From contig JAFTMG010000024.1 of NCBI GenBank assembly GCA_017452525.1, forward strand, positions 1-64,000: a stretch of DNA of 64,000 nt, given 5' to 3'. Numbering within the stretch: the stretch's first letter is position 1; each line of letters opens with the position of its first letter. Position numbers and translations under genes: made by a program. Source of the stretch: Clostridia bacterium. GTDB lineage: Bacteria; Bacillota; Clostridia; Oscillospirales; CAG-272. A model generated the notes under the pieces. The model worked only from the letters and a program-made list of their open reading frames with translations. It was not told the origin of the DNA and ran no database searches. This document shows, piece by piece, positions 8,303 through 16,630 of this stretch.

Positions 8303-9121
8303 TCACATCGTATAGCCGATTCCCAGCCGATTGAGAACGATCAGTCCCGCGCCGAGCAGGATCATCACGCCAATGGCAACAAAATCGGAGGGACGGTATT
8401 TCAGTATCCGCATACGGGTTCTTCCCTCTCCACCGTGATAGCAACGACATTCCATCGCGGTGGCAAGCTCCTCCGCTCTGCGAAATGCCGAAACAAAGAG
8501 CGGAACCAGGATCGGGATCAACGCCTTGGCGCGCTTGATCAGGCTACCGGAGGAAAAATCGGTACCGCGCGATTTCTGCGCGGACATGATCTTTTCCGTT
8601 TCATCCACCAGCGTGGGAATAAAGCGCAGGGCGATGGTCATCATCATGGCAAATTCGTGCACGGGCACCCTGATCTTTTTCAAGGGACCGAGCAGCTGTT
8701 CCAGCGCGTCGGTCAGTGCGATGGGGGTCGTGGTATAGGTCAGGAACATGCTGGTCCCCACGATCAGAGTCAGAATGCGTACGATCATAAAGACCGCCTG
8801 CATGATCCCTTCCAGGTAGATACGAATGAAGCGCCATTCAAGCAGAAGCGTATCGCCCGTGGTCCAGAAGATATTGATGATCACCGTAAAAAGCAGGATC
8901 ACGATCAGCGGTTTGATCGATTGAAATACCGTGCGCAACGGTATGCGGGTAAGCAGGATCAGTATGACGGCAGAAACAACCAAAGCCGCAAAGCTGAGAA
9001 TGTTTTTGCAAAGGAAGGTGCATACGATATACAGCGTGGCAAGGATGACCTTGGCGCGCGGATCGATCCGATGCACGACCGAAGCTGCCGGATAATACTG
9101 TCCGAGAGCAATGCTTTTCAT
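8303..9121 (-). CDS. ecfT: ECF transporter transmembrane subunit EcfT
   Basis: Membrane coupling subunit of an energy-coupling factor (ECF) vitamin importer. 272 residues with the family N-terminus RIDPRAKV--A, about five helices (residues 25-125 and 245-265), and two Ala-Arg-Gly-type coupling motifs in the cytoplasmic loop (KSRG near 170 and F-RAEELA-AMECRCY near 213-225) that touch the ATPases. Together with EcfA1 and EcfA2 just upstream it forms the shared energising module; no substrate (S) component is encoded in the window, so this is a group II module that presumably serves several S proteins elsewhere, such as those for riboflavin, folate or biotin. A GGAG site lies 9 nt before the start. 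Confidence 0.95.
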   Translation of the reverse strand: MKSIALGQYYPAASVVHRIDPRAKVILATLYIVCTFLCKNILSFAALVVSAVILILLTRIPLRTVFQSIKPLIVILLFTVIINIFWTTGDTLLLEWRFIRIYLEGIMQAVFMIVRILTLIVGTSMFLTYTTTPIALTDALEQLLGPLKKIRVPVHEFAMMMTIALRFIPTLVDETEKIMSAQKSRGTDFSSGSLIKRAKALIPILVPLFVSAFRRAEELATAMECRCYHGGEGRTRMRILKYRPSDFVAIGVMILLGAGLIVLNRLGIGYTM

Positions 9122-9160
9122 ATATTTACTAACTCCATGGTACGTTTTTCAAAATGATAC

Positions 9161-10018
9161 TCAAATGCCGAACAGATGCGCCAGCTCCTGCTCTGCCCGA
9201 TCCACAGTATAAATACTGCGGTCCACATCGATCCCGCGGGATCGGAGCAGCCAGATCAGCTTGGTGATCTCCGGAATATCCAGCCCCGCATCGATCAACT
9301 CGTCGGAGCGTGCGAAGATCTCATCGCGGGGACCGTGCATCCGCACCTTGGCATGATCCATCACGATGATATCATCGCAATAGCGCGCCATGTCCTCCAT
9401 GCTATGGCTGACGATCAGCACGGTGGCTCCCGATTCTTTTTGATATTCGCAGATACCGTTCAGAATGGCATCACGCCCCATCGGGTCGAGACCCGCGGCA
9501 GGCTCATCCAGAACAAGCACCTCCGGGCGCATGGCAATAATGCCTGCCAATGCCGCGCGTCGCTTTTGTCCGCCCGAAAGGTCGAAGGGTGATTTGGTCA
9601 GCATTTCCGGTGAAAGACCGACAAAACGAGCCGCCTCCGCCACTCTGCTGCGGATCTCATCTTCGTCCAGCCCCATATTGCGCGGACCGTAGGCAATATC
9701 CGCCTCCACGGTTTCCTCAAACAACTGGTATTCGGGATATTGCATTACCAAGCCCACACGGAAACGGATCTTACCGATCTCCTTGGGCTTCTCCCAGATG
9801 TCCACGCCGTCCAAAAGGATCCTTCCTTCCATGGGGCGGGTCAAGCCGTTGAACAGCTGGACCATGGTGGATTTACCTGAACCGGTATGTCCGATGATGC
9901 CGGTAACGGTTCCCGTACGGATATTCAGTGAAACGTCGTCCAACGCCTTGATCTCAAAAGGGGTCCCCTTGCTATAGGTATATGAGACATGCTCCAAAGA
10001 TATTTTGATCTGATCCAT
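9161..10018 (-). CDS. ecfA2: ECF transporter ATPase EcfA2
   Basis: One of the two ABC ATPases of the ECF module. 285 residues from the ATG at 10018, preferred because GGGGGAG lies 7 nt upstream and the ATG is one base from the ecfA1 stop; a longer frame would begin inside ecfA1. Walker A is GHTGSGKST, the Q-loop is VMQYPEYQLFE, the signature is LSGGQKRR, and Walker B ends LVLDEPAAGLDP. The PEYQLF after the Q-loop is characteristic of the EcfA2 type, as against the PDNQ of EcfA1. The C-terminal 50 residues are the ECF-specific dimerisation tail. It powers vitamin uptake at the inner face of the membrane. Confidence 0.95.
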   Translation of the reverse strand: MDQIKISLEHVSYTYSKGTPFEIKALDDVSLNIRTGTVTGIIGHTGSGKSTMVQLFNGLTRPMEGRILLDGVDIWEKPKEIGKIRFRVGLVMQYPEYQLFEETVEADIAYGPRNMGLDEDEIRSRVAEAARFVGLSPEMLTKSPFDLSGGQKRRAALAGIIAMRPEVLVLDEPAAGLDPMGRDAILNGICEYQKESGATVLIVSHSMEDMARYCDDIIVMDHAKVRMHGPRDEIFARSDELIDAGLDIPEITKLIWLLRSRGIDVDRSIYTVDRAEQELAHLFGI

Positions 10019-10019
10019 G

Positions 10020-10892
10020 TTACTTCTCCCCCTTGCCTGCCAATGCGGCACAGATGGTATCGGCGCATTGCTCGGGTGTGGTGCAATCGCCGTCCAAGGA
10101 GATGCCGCGCTCGCGCAAACGGTGGATCAGTGCGGTCCCCTGAGGAACGTCCAGTCCATACTGCGCCAGCCGCTCTCCCTGGCTGAAGATCTCGTTGGGA
10201 GTGCCGTCCATGGCAACCTTACCGTCATTGATGATAATGACGCGGTCGGCGCGCGCTGCTTCGTTCATATAATGTGTGATAGCGATGACGGTAATATCGC
10301 GCTCACGGTTCAGCGTTTCGATCGTTTTGATCACGTCGCGGCGTCCGGAGGGATCCAGCATTGCGGTGGATTCATCGAAGATCATGCATTCCGGCTGCAT
10401 GGCGATGATGCCTGCAATCGCAATACGCTGCTTTTGACCGCCCGAAAGACGGTGAGGCTCGTGCCCCGCGTACGCGGTCATGCCAACCGCCTCCAGGGCG
10501 TCGTCCACACGGCGGCGGATCTCCTCAGAGGGCAAGCCCAGATTTTCGGGACCAAAGGCGATATCCTCCTCCACAATGGTAGCCACCAGCTGATTATCGG
10601 GGTTTTGAAACACCATGCCGATCTTCCGCCGAAGTGCAAACACATCGTCGTCCGTCATATCCGGCGAGGTGATATCCTTTCCGTCAATGAGGATCTGCCC
10701 GCTGTTCGCCTCAAGGATCATATTCAATAATTTGGCAAAGGTGGATTTGCCTGAGCCGTTATGACCGAGGATCACAACGTATTCTCCACGATGGATATCC
10801 AGCGTCAGATCCCGAAGGACCGGCACCTCACGCCCATCGTCATCCTGATAGGAATAACAAAGGTTTTTGACTTGAATAAAGGGTTGCGACAT
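10020..10892 (-). CDS. ecfA1: ECF transporter ATPase EcfA1
   Basis: Partner ATPase of EcfA2, 290 residues. Walker A GHNGSGKST, Q-loop MVFQNPDNQLVA (the EcfA1 hallmark), signature LSGGQKQR, Walker B CMIFDESTAMLDP, with Glu after the Walker B Asp so that hydrolysis is expected. The switch His is in AITHYMNEA. The ATG at 10892 follows GGAAAGG by 7 nt. It is 41 nt downstream of the methyltransferase gene and 1 nt upstream of ecfA2, consistent with a single message running from ruvC to truA or beyond. Confidence 0.95.
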   Translation of the reverse strand: MSQPFIQVKNLCYSYQDDDGREVPVLRDLTLDIHRGEYVVILGHNGSGKSTFAKLLNMILEANSGQILIDGKDITSPDMTDDDVFALRRKIGMVFQNPDNQLVATIVEEDIAFGPENLGLPSEEIRRRVDDALEAVGMTAYAGHEPHRLSGGQKQRIAIAGIIAMQPECMIFDESTAMLDPSGRRDVIKTIETLNRERDITVIAITHYMNEAARADRVIIINDGKVAMDGTPNEIFSQGERLAQYGLDVPQGTALIHRLRERGISLDGDCTTPEQCADTICAALAGKGEK

Positions 10893-10933
10893 TCAGAAAG
10901 CCTTTCCGATATATATCGATTTTTTGAAATATG

Positions 10934-11800
10934 TTACCAATTGGCTTGCCAGCGCGCGGAGGAGCCGCAAGGCAAAAATCCACCTGTCTGGGTCACAGGC
11001 AAGGCAAGCTCGCCTGCTTCAACGGTACCGCCGTAGCGCTTACGAATCTTCATATCAATCATGTAAGACATCGTCAGCGGAGACAGCCCCGTAGTATAGG
11101 AGTTCAGAAGGAAGAACAGCGGATCATCGGACAGAAGCTGCGAGGTGAGCGTGATCAACCCGTCGATACTGTCCTCGATCTTCCACACCTCCCCACTCGG
11201 TCCGCGACCGTAGGAGGGGGGATCCATGATGATACCGTCATAGTGATTGCCGCGGCGGATCTCACGCTCCACAAACTTCTGGCAGTCATCCACCAGATAT
11301 CTGATGGGCGCATCCTTCAGCCCGCTCAACTCTGCGTTGATCTTTGCCTGCGCGACCATGTTTTTTGCCGCGTCAACGTGGCAAACAGAGGCACCTGCCC
11401 GTGCGGCAGCCATGGTGGCACCGCCGGTATATGCAAACAGATTCAGTACCTTGATCGGTCTGCCGGCACGGCGGATCAAACCGCCGAACCAATCCCAGTT
11501 TGCCGCCTGTTCGGGAAAGAGCCCCGTGTGCTTAAAGCCCATGGGCTTCAGTAAAAAGCCAAGCTCACCGTATCGGATATTCCATTGCTCCGGCACCTTG
11601 TTTTTGATCCACCCGCCGCCACCGTTGGAGGAACGGCGATAGATGGCATCCGCCTTCTTCCACGCGGGGTGAACGGCGGTATTTTTCCAGATGATCTGAG
11701 GATCGGGACGAATCAGAATATATTTTCCCCACCGCTCCAAGCGCTCGCCGTCGGAGGTATCCAACAGCTCATAATCTTTCCATTGATCGGCACACCACAT
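10934..11800 (-). CDS. class I SAM-dependent methyltransferase (RlmI-like, no PUA)
   Basis: 288 residues from the ATG at 11800 (GCAGGAG upstream). It overlaps nothing: the longer frame running into ruvC is rejected. Motif I of the SAM fold is VLNLFAYTGGAT, followed by an acidic strand end H-V-D; motif IV is I-MDPPSYGRGP, a DPPSY typical of base methyltransferases such as RlmI/RlmK and COG1092 proteins. An N-terminal strand-rich region (1-110) replaces the PUA domain, with W-NTAVHPAW. The likely substrate is ribosomal RNA, but this is family inference. It lies 19 nt downstream of ruvC and 41 nt upstream of ecfA1. Confidence 0.8.
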   Translation of the reverse strand: MWCADQWKDYELLDTSDGERLERWGKYILIRPDPQIIWKNTAVHPAWKKADAIYRRSSNGGGGWIKNKVPEQWNIRYGELGFLLKPMGFKHTGLFPEQAANWDWFGGLIRRAGRPIKVLNLFAYTGGATMAAARAGASVCHVDAAKNMVAQAKINAELSGLKDAPIRYLVDDCQKFVEREIRRGNHYDGIIMDPPSYGRGPSGEVWKIEDSIDGLITLTSQLLSDDPLFFLLNSYTTGLSPLTMSYMIDMKIRKRYGGTVEAGELALPVTQTGGFLPCGSSARWQANW

Positions 11801-11819
11801 ATTGATCTCACTCCTGCAT

Positions 11820-12320
11820 TTATTTCTGATTGTAATACGAAGATATTCTCGAGCAGCCGCTGTGGGCGTGGCAGATGGCGATTGCCAGTGCATCGGCGGT
11901 ATCGTCCGGCTTTGGGGGCTTTGGAAGATTCAACAGCATGGTCACCATAGAGATCACCTGCTTCTTCTCCGCTCTGCCGAAGCCGACCACAGATTGCTTG
12001 ACTTGAAGCGGCGTATATTCCGCCATGCGCAGACCGTTTTGCTGACCGCACAGAAGAATGACCCCGCGCGCTTCCGCCACGCGGATTCCCGTGGTGATGT
12101 TGGTATTGAAAAACAACTCCTCCACCGCCATTTCATCGGGATGATATTTTTGTATGATCTGATTCATGCCGTCATAGATCAAGGACAGCCGCTCTTCCGT
12201 TTTGGTTCCCGCGGGCGTTTGGATGGAGCCATAGCCCAACGTTTGAAACCGAAAACCGTCAAACCGTACCACGCCCCATCCAATGATAGCGAGTCCGGGG
12301 TCGATTCCCAATATGACCAT
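11820..12320 (-). CDS. ruvC: Holliday junction endodeoxyribonuclease RuvC
   Basis: RuvC resolves Holliday junctions together with RuvAB. 166 residues, normal length. The RNase H-like fold starts with ILGIDPGL (Asp7); Glu67 is in VEELFF-N, and the C-terminal pair is Asp140 and Asp143 in PDDTADALA, giving the four acidic metal ligands. Phe-Phe after Glu67-Glu68 and the QVK---GFGRAEK segment are typical. AGAGGA precedes the ATG. ruvA and ruvB are not next to it, unlike many genomes. A good promoter at 12361-12389 makes it the likely first gene of the minus-strand cluster that reaches 495. Confidence 0.95.
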   Translation of the reverse strand: MVILGIDPGLAIIGWGVVRFDGFRFQTLGYGSIQTPAGTKTEERLSLIYDGMNQIIQKYHPDEMAVEELFFNTNITTGIRVAEARGVILLCGQQNGLRMAEYTPLQVKQSVVGFGRAEKKQVISMVTMLLNLPKPPKPDDTADALAIAICHAHSGCSRISSYYNQK

Positions 12321-12360
12321 TTTCGGATCCTCTCTTTCAAAACATAAATATACATCTTAT

Positions 12361-12389
12361 ATTATAGCACATATTATGCCACAAGTCAA
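12361..12389 (-). promoter_or_regulatory. promoter of the ruvC cluster
   Basis: TTGACT (12384-12389) and TATAAT (12361-12366), 17-nt spacer, about 40 nt upstream of ruvC. Confidence 0.7.
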
Positions 12390-12441
12390 ATATTTTTCGT
12401 GATTTCTCTCTGAATTCATGATGAATATTTCAGATCACTTC

Positions 12442-12470
12442 TTTACATTTTCCCTCTTTTATGGTATACT
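12442..12470 (+). promoter_or_regulatory. promoter of the membrane protein gene at 12508
   Basis: TTTACA (12442-12447) and TATACT (12465-12470), 17-nt spacer, 37 nt before the start codon. It is divergent from the ruvC promoter. Confidence 0.7.
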
Positions 12471-12507
12471 GATAGCAATTGATCACACGAAATGAGGGCT
12501 CCCGTTT

Positions 12508-13284
12508 ATGAATCATACATTTTCTCAAAAGATACCGCGAAAGCTTGCGATCTTATCCTTCGGTCTTTCCGCTTTGTTTGTTGTATTGGCGCGCCTTTAC
12601 ACCGTCAGCTGTGCTGACATCGTTTTTATGTATACCGTCGTTCCGGAGCTTTTGGAAATATTGGTAAATCTTCTGGAATGTGCCATCTACGGCATTGCAT
12701 ACGGTCTTTGCATTTACGCGGCGTACCGCGACCCTGCGCGGTTATTCCGCCGCTGTGCTCTGATCTATGGCGGATCCGTTCTGTTCAAATACCTCGGGAA
12801 CTATTTTATGACGTGGATCACTGATACCCACATGTCCGCCTCGTATCTGCTGGAAAACCTGCTCTACATTTTCCTTTACACTCTGATTGAGCTGGCACAG
12901 GCAGCCATCATCCTTTTGGTGATTCTGCGTGCGATGAAGTCCTATCACACCTTCATTGCCAAGCAGCAGCGCATTGCGCAGGCTCTTCCCGATGCAAAAA
13001 TCACCCTCCGCACATATGCTTTTCCCTTCTCCAAGCTGATCTCGCTGAAAAACCCGCTCCAGAAATGTGCTTTTTGGGCAGGAACGACTGTCACAATTTT
13101 CCGTATCGTCTCCCGCTTGATCTACGATATCTCCTTCGGTCTCCCGACCTCTCTCGTAGATGCTCTTTGGATCGTAGTCTACTATCTGTTGGATTTTTTT
13201 GTGGGCTTCGCGGTTTGTTTGCTGATCACTTTCCTCTTGATCTCCATGGATCAAAAGGATCCCGATCTTTCCAACATCTCATAA
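12508..13284 (+). CDS. polytopic membrane protein of unknown function
   Basis: Not recognised. 258 residues with about six hydrophobic segments: roughly 14-34, 38-56, 58-76, 95-112, 122-146 and 222-245, with a basic loop between 147 and 185 probably in the cytoplasm. There is no signal peptide cleavage site, no transporter signature and no enzyme motif. It stands alone, divergent from ruvC and convergent with nrdR, with its own promoter and a shared terminator. Base composition and codon use look like its neighbours, so there is no sign of recent transfer. The start at 12508 follows a GAGGG site at 9-10 nt. Confidence 0.7.
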   Translation: MNHTFSQKIPRKLAILSFGLSALFVVLARLYTVSCADIVFMYTVVPELLEILVNLLECAIYGIAYGLCIYAAYRDPARLFRRCALIYGGSVLFKYLGNYFMTWITDTHMSASYLLENLLYIFLYTLIELAQAAIILLVILRAMKSYHTFIAKQQRIAQALPDAKITLRTYAFPFSKLISLKNPLQKCAFWAGTTVTIFRIVSRLIYDISFGLPTSLVDALWIVVYYLLDFFVGFAVCLLITFLLISMDQKDPDLSNIS

Positions 13285-13292
13285 CAAAAATG

Positions 13293-13326
13293 AAACACCA
13301 CCAAGAATTTTTCCTTGGTGGTGTTT
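13293..13326. terminator. terminator between the 12508 gene and nrdR
   Basis: A 13-bp stem (AAACACCACCAAG with CTTGGTGGTGTTT). The T-rich side is better on the minus strand, so it mainly ends nrdR, but it lies between convergent genes. Confidence 0.75.
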
Positions 13327-13368
13327 CCATTGTTCCCCAAGATACCGCCATGGCGGCACGCCGGGCAA

Positions 13369-13818
13369 TCAATTGGTCTCGTTTTTCAATTCGCGCAACT
13401 CTGCGAGGAAGGTATCCAGATCCTTGAACTCACGATAAACAGAAGCAAAGCGAACATAAGCAACGTCATCTCGCTCCTTCAGCTTTCTCATGACCATTTC
13501 GCCCAATTGACGGGAGCTGACCTCCAAAGTCAGAGAATTCTGCAGCTCAGCCTCGATCTCGGCAACCAATGCTTCCGCATTGACGGGACGCTTCTGACAC
13601 GCCTTCATGACACCTGACAAAAGCTTATTTCGGTCAAAAAGCTCCTTCGACCCACCCTTTTTCAGCACCACGATCTGCACCGTTTCAATGACCTCAAAGG
13701 TGGTAAAGCGCTTTTGACATTCAAGACATTCACGGCGGCGGCGAATACTGCTTCCGTCGGAAACAGGTCTGGAATCAATAACCTTGCTATCAAAGTAGCC
13801 GCAAGCGGGACACTTCAT
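13369..13818 (-). CDS. nrdR: transcriptional repressor NrdR
   Basis: Nucleotide-sensing repressor of ribonucleotide reductase genes. 149 residues from the ATG at 13818, chosen because AGGAGG lies 7 nt upstream and the N-terminus then begins MKCPACG as in the family; a longer frame has no support. The zinc ribbon has Cys3, Cys6, Cys31 and Cys34 with the DSR-----S-RRRREC segment between. The ATP-cone (about 49-139) begins VLKKGG-KE-FDR-K and senses ATP/dATP. It stands alone with its own promoter; no ribonucleotide reductase gene lies in the window. Confidence 0.95.
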   Translation of the reverse strand: MKCPACGYFDSKVIDSRPVSDGSSIRRRRECLECQKRFTTFEVIETVQIVVLKKGGSKELFDRNKLLSGVMKACQKRPVNAEALVAEIEAELQNSLTLEVSSRQLGEMVMRKLKERDDVAYVRFASVYREFKDLDTFLAELRELKNETN

Positions 13819-13933
13819 AAATAAGACCTCCTGATTTACAGTTCCGTAATTCAGCCCGAAAAATTTCGGCTCTTCCGTTGCCATAAAAGAGTTTGACTTG
13901 GATCTTTGGCATCCGTTTTTGATTTACACAGTT

Positions 13934-13962
13934 ATTTTACCACATTTTCCGACATTTGTAAA
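13934..13962 (-). promoter_or_regulatory. nrdR promoter
   Basis: TTTACA (13957-13962) and TAAAAT (13934-13939), 17-nt spacer, on the minus strand about 115 nt before the nrdR start. Confidence 0.6.
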
Positions 13963-13972
13963 GTGTTTCCAA

Positions 13973-14284
13973 TTATATTTTACATAGATTTTTGCGATAA
14001 CATCTTTCCTCCTCACCGCAAATCATATCATGTACGACATCCCGCAGGGTACACGGTGTTACAGTCTCATTCACCATGATCTCAAAATAGCGTTGGACCC
14101 GCTCAAAATCGGTACCGAGCAGCTCCATCGCCCCCTCCGAGGAAGAACAGATCTCTATGGCATAATATGTCTGACGTGCGGTCTCGATACTCATCAGTAT
14201 ATATTCCGCGGAAAAGGTCTCTGTTCTGCAAGTTTCTGTTTGTAACACACGAACGTTTCGCTGTTTTTCGCTGACTGGATTCAT
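13973..14284 (-). CDS. small protein resembling DUF6514
   Basis: 103 residues from the ATG at 14284, 9 nt after an AAAGGA site. A soluble alpha/beta protein: a central strand (TYYAIEI), an acidic linker, then a helix (D-ERVQRYFEIMVNETV) followed by P-TLRDVV-DMI. This last block is like the DUF6514 family of Clostridia, small proteins of unknown role; the assignment is tentative. The C-terminus is Cys- and Lys-rich. Upstream TATAAT without a good -35 partner sits near 14329-14334. No functional hint comes from the neighbours. Confidence 0.6.
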   Translation of the reverse strand: MNPVSEKQRNVRVLQTETCRTETFSAEYILMSIETARQTYYAIEICSSSEGAMELLGTDFERVQRYFEIMVNETVTPCTLRDVVHDMICGEEERCYRKNLCKI

Positions 14285-14446
14285 TCTGATCATTCCTTTC
14301 AAATTTGATGTGTTCGTCGGAACATCTCCATTATACCGCAACGAAAAAGTGGCTTTTTTGTGTACATCCGTTGTTTTTCTTTGAAAAAATTCTTCATACG
14401 ATACAAAAAGATGTAAATTTATGTCAGCATTTACAGAAATATTGCA

Positions 14447-14475
14447 TTGAAATTCCGAATATGATCTTTTATAAT
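14447..14475 (+). promoter_or_regulatory. promoter of the small membrane protein at 14562
   Basis: TTGAAA (14447-14452) and TATAAT (14470-14475), 17-nt spacer. Confidence 0.55.
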
Positions 14476-14561
14476 ATTATTGAAAAAATAATTATTAAAT
14501 TTTGACCGACTCGTTTTATATAAATCACAGTCATAACCAACAAAAAAGAGGTGAAGAAACA

Positions 14562-14807
14562 GTGCAAAAGAAACAAACAAAAAGATCGCTCCCGCCCGCC
14601 GCTCTTATTTTGCGCATCGGGCTTCCCGTTATTCTGATCGAGCTGTGTCTCTTTGCATCCATGCTGTGTCGGGACATGGTGCGAGACATCACCTTTGCGC
14701 TCCACCGATATCCGCCCATGCTGGAATATATTATGATGAGTCTTACCTTGTTGATCATCGGCGCATTTCTGTTTGACTACATAGACAGAAAAAATAAAGG
14801 GAGCTGA
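14562..14807 (+). CDS. small membrane protein, GTG start
   Basis: 81 residues, not recognised. The start is GTG at 14562, 8 nt after AGAGGTGA; a longer ATG frame at 14502 has no ribosome site. A basic N-terminus (QKKQTKRS) is followed by two hydrophobic helices (about 13-33 and 50-69) and a basic end (DRKNKGS), so both termini are probably cytoplasmic. The short loop between holds RDMVRDITFALHRYPP. It has its own promoter and is convergent with the monooxygenase gene. Function unknown. Confidence 0.55.
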   Translation: MQKKQTKRSLPPAALILRIGLPVILIELCLFASMLCRDMVRDITFALHRYPPMLEYIMMSLTLLIIGAFLFDYIDRKNKGS

Positions 14808-14832
14808 GCCACAAAACAGGCAGCTCAGCTCC
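14800..14832 (-). terminator. terminator of the monooxygenase gene
   Basis: A 10-bp stem (GGAGCTGAGC with GCTCAGCTCC) followed on the minus strand by a T-rich run (14785-14798). It may also stop the plus-strand gene, whose end overlaps the stem. Confidence 0.7.
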
Positions 14833-14848
14833 GTTCGGTATGATTCGT

Positions 14849-15142
14849 TTAATCGAAAGCGGCAGGTGTCGTATGCATGGCTTTTCTGGGAGATGCCATG
14901 TAGGGGGCGACCGTTTCCTTCCAAATATGATAGTGCTCTGTTGCCTTGTGTGCCGCAACGGCATCCTCATCGGCAAACACCTCATAGAGTGTAAACTTGG
15001 TGGGATCATCCGCGCTCTGCAACACGTCAAAACGAATGTTCCCCGGCTCCTTGCGGCTGCCCTCGTGGTTCAACACGCTGGCTTTTTTAAAATCCTCTAC
15101 AAATTCGGGCTTTACATCCACAAATACCAAATTGGCGATCAT
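14849..15142 (-). CDS. ABM-domain monooxygenase, LsrG/YgiN-like
   Basis: 97 residues making one antibiotic-biosynthesis-monooxygenase (dimeric alpha/beta barrel) domain. It closely follows the LsrG pattern: V-VKPE-VE-F--A---N-EGSR-EPGNIRFDVLQ, then F-LYE-F-DEDA--AHK-TEHY, then M--PRK. LsrG acts on the phosphorylated AI-2 signal; other family members oxidise quinols. There are no lsr genes here, so the substrate is open. A GGAGGA site precedes the ATG. It is a single gene with a terminator on its 3' side. Confidence 0.85.
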   Translation of the reverse strand: MIANLVFVDVKPEFVEDFKKASVLNHEGSRKEPGNIRFDVLQSADDPTKFTLYEVFADEDAVAAHKATEHYHIWKETVAPYMASPRKAMHTTPAAFD

Positions 15143-15228
15143 AGCAAATCCTCCTTTGATCTCTCGTCACGAATTACAGATCGTAACCGTATTGCATTCA
15201 TTATACACGGAAACGAGGCGTTTGTCAA

Positions 15229-16176
15229 TCACTCCGCCGCCGTTATTTTACAGATCTCAACCATGCCACTGACGGTTTCAATCTCAAAATCCGCACTGCC
15301 GTCACCGCAAACATAAGTGCCGTTCCCTCGAGATAAGATCCCGAAGTCGGTCGCACTCAGCTTACCGCTGACGGAATCCATCTGCACCCTGAAGCCGGAC
15401 TGCTCGGGGATCACCAGCTTCACGTACCCGCTCACAGACTCGCAGGACAGCTCTGCGGGACATTGGATGGTATACACGTCCAAACGTGCGGAAACACCCT
15501 TCAACTCCAACGAGCGAACGGTGCCATTCAGCGAAACGTTGCCACTGACGGTGGAAAGCTCTGCACGCTCGATCATACTCTTTTCGATCTGAACCGTTCC
15601 GCTGACATTCCCGATCTCCAACGTACCGATCTCGGACTTGAGAAGATCGATATTGCCGGAAACACTCTCGATATCCAGCGAGCGAACCGCCAACCCCTCC
15701 ACATGGATCTGCGAGGACACGTTTTCAACCTCAATCCCGTAGAGAGTACGGTCGATATCCTCGGTCAACATGGACGACGGAACGCTGATCTCCAGATCCT
15801 TGGCAAACGTGATCTTTCCGAAGCGGCGAGGCTTGCAATATTTGATCTGCAGTTCACCGTCATGCAGACGCCAACGAAGGGCATCGTCCGAGGATGCCGT
15901 CTCGCTCTCATTCACCGTGATCCGGTTTTCCTCCGTGGCAACAATGCGGATATTTCCGGAAAGCCAGTCAATATCGATGCTATGAACAGCATCCGTTTCA
16001 AGTGCTGTTTCCCCGACAGAATAACTACCTTCCTCATCATAATAGTAGCCACCCAAAGAAACGTTCCAATTGCCGGTTTTCAGACTCCCGAATGCCATAC
16101 CTACAATCATGATCACTGTAAGAACTGCTGCCAGGATCGTCCAAAGACATATTCTGATGATGGCACTCCCCTTCAT
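15229..16176 (-). CDS. DUF4097 beta-helix membrane-anchored protein
   Basis: 315 residues: an N-terminal membrane anchor (about 8-30), a polar spacer, then strand repeats (70-310) in which S-G-N/T-V/I recurs about every 20 residues (for example ESVSGNIDL, GNVSGTVQI, STVSGNVSL, ESVSGYVKL, DSVSGKLSA, ETVSGMVEI). This is the DUF4097 beta-helix family. It is the last gene of a PadR/DUF1700-like/DUF4097 operon, a common Gram-positive set linked to envelope stress. It overlaps the gene before by ATGA, so translation is coupled. Probably outside the cell; no enzyme function known. Confidence 0.85.
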   Translation of the reverse strand: MKGSAIIRICLWTILAAVLTVIMIVGMAFGSLKTGNWNVSLGGYYYDEEGSYSVGETALETDAVHSIDIDWLSGNIRIVATEENRITVNESETASSDDALRWRLHDGELQIKYCKPRRFGKITFAKDLEISVPSSMLTEDIDRTLYGIEVENVSSQIHVEGLAVRSLDIESVSGNIDLLKSEIGTLEIGNVSGTVQIEKSMIERAELSTVSGNVSLNGTVRSLELKGVSARLDVYTIQCPAELSCESVSGYVKLVIPEQSGFRVQMDSVSGKLSATDFGILSRGNGTYVCGDGSADFEIETVSGMVEICKITAAE

Positions 16177-16616
16177 GATCTTCCACCTCCGATCAGATCA
16201 AAGATCGCGCGCAGAATGTTGGAAAGCGCGATGCCAATCAAAAAGGTCAGCCAAGTGATATGCCAGGCGCCCGTGGCAAAGCTGAGCAGAAAATACACCA
16301 CCAGAACAAGCATCCACAGCGCGCTGTTGATCGAGTGGAACAGCGGGTTGTGCTTGGCACCGACCACGTGCTTGGGTGGAGGAGGCGGCGTAAACTCCGG
16401 TTGTTCGTTGCGAAGAGAGGCAATCAGATCCTCCAGGTTTCCGATACTGCCGACCGCGTTGCGATAGGCATCCTGAGGCTTCTTGCCTTCACGGACCATA
16501 TCGTCGTATTTTTCAAGCGTATCCGCAAGGATCGCTTCTTTCATCTCCACAGCCTTTCTCGTGCAGGGCGCGTTGGCAAAAACGCGATCCAGATAGGCGG
16601 GAATTTGTTCTCTCAT
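16173..16616 (-). CDS. DUF1700-like membrane protein (permease prefix type)
   Basis: 147 residues from the ATG at 16616, with AAAGGAGA 8 nt upstream. The N-terminal 60 residues form the short helical domain seen in DUF1700 and permease-prefix proteins (YLDRVF----CTR-A-EMKE-I--D---KYDDMV-EGK-P-DAY--AV-SIGN). A Pro-rich linker (PPPPP near 75-80) leads to two membrane helices (about 97-115 and 119-139). Such proteins pair with a PadR repressor encoded just upstream and a DUF4097 partner downstream, exactly as here. They may act as membrane partners in signal control; this is family inference. Confidence 0.8.
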   Translation of the reverse strand: MREQIPAYLDRVFANAPCTRKAVEMKEAILADTLEKYDDMVREGKKPQDAYRNAVGSIGNLEDLIASLRNEQPEFTPPPPPKHVVGAKHNPLFHSINSALWMLVLVVYFLLSFATGAWHITWLTFLIGIALSNILRAIFDLIGGGRS

Positions 16617-16630
16617 ATCTTGTCTCTCCT

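Noticed and set aside
14290..14330. LexA-type box near the DUF6514-like gene (GTTC, 4 nt, GAAC)
   Set aside because: The half sites are in the opposite order to the Gram-positive LexA box (GAAC, 4 nt, GTTC).
14469..14924. Minus-strand open frame across the small membrane protein
   Set aside because: No ribosome site; overlaps a terminator and two better-supported genes.
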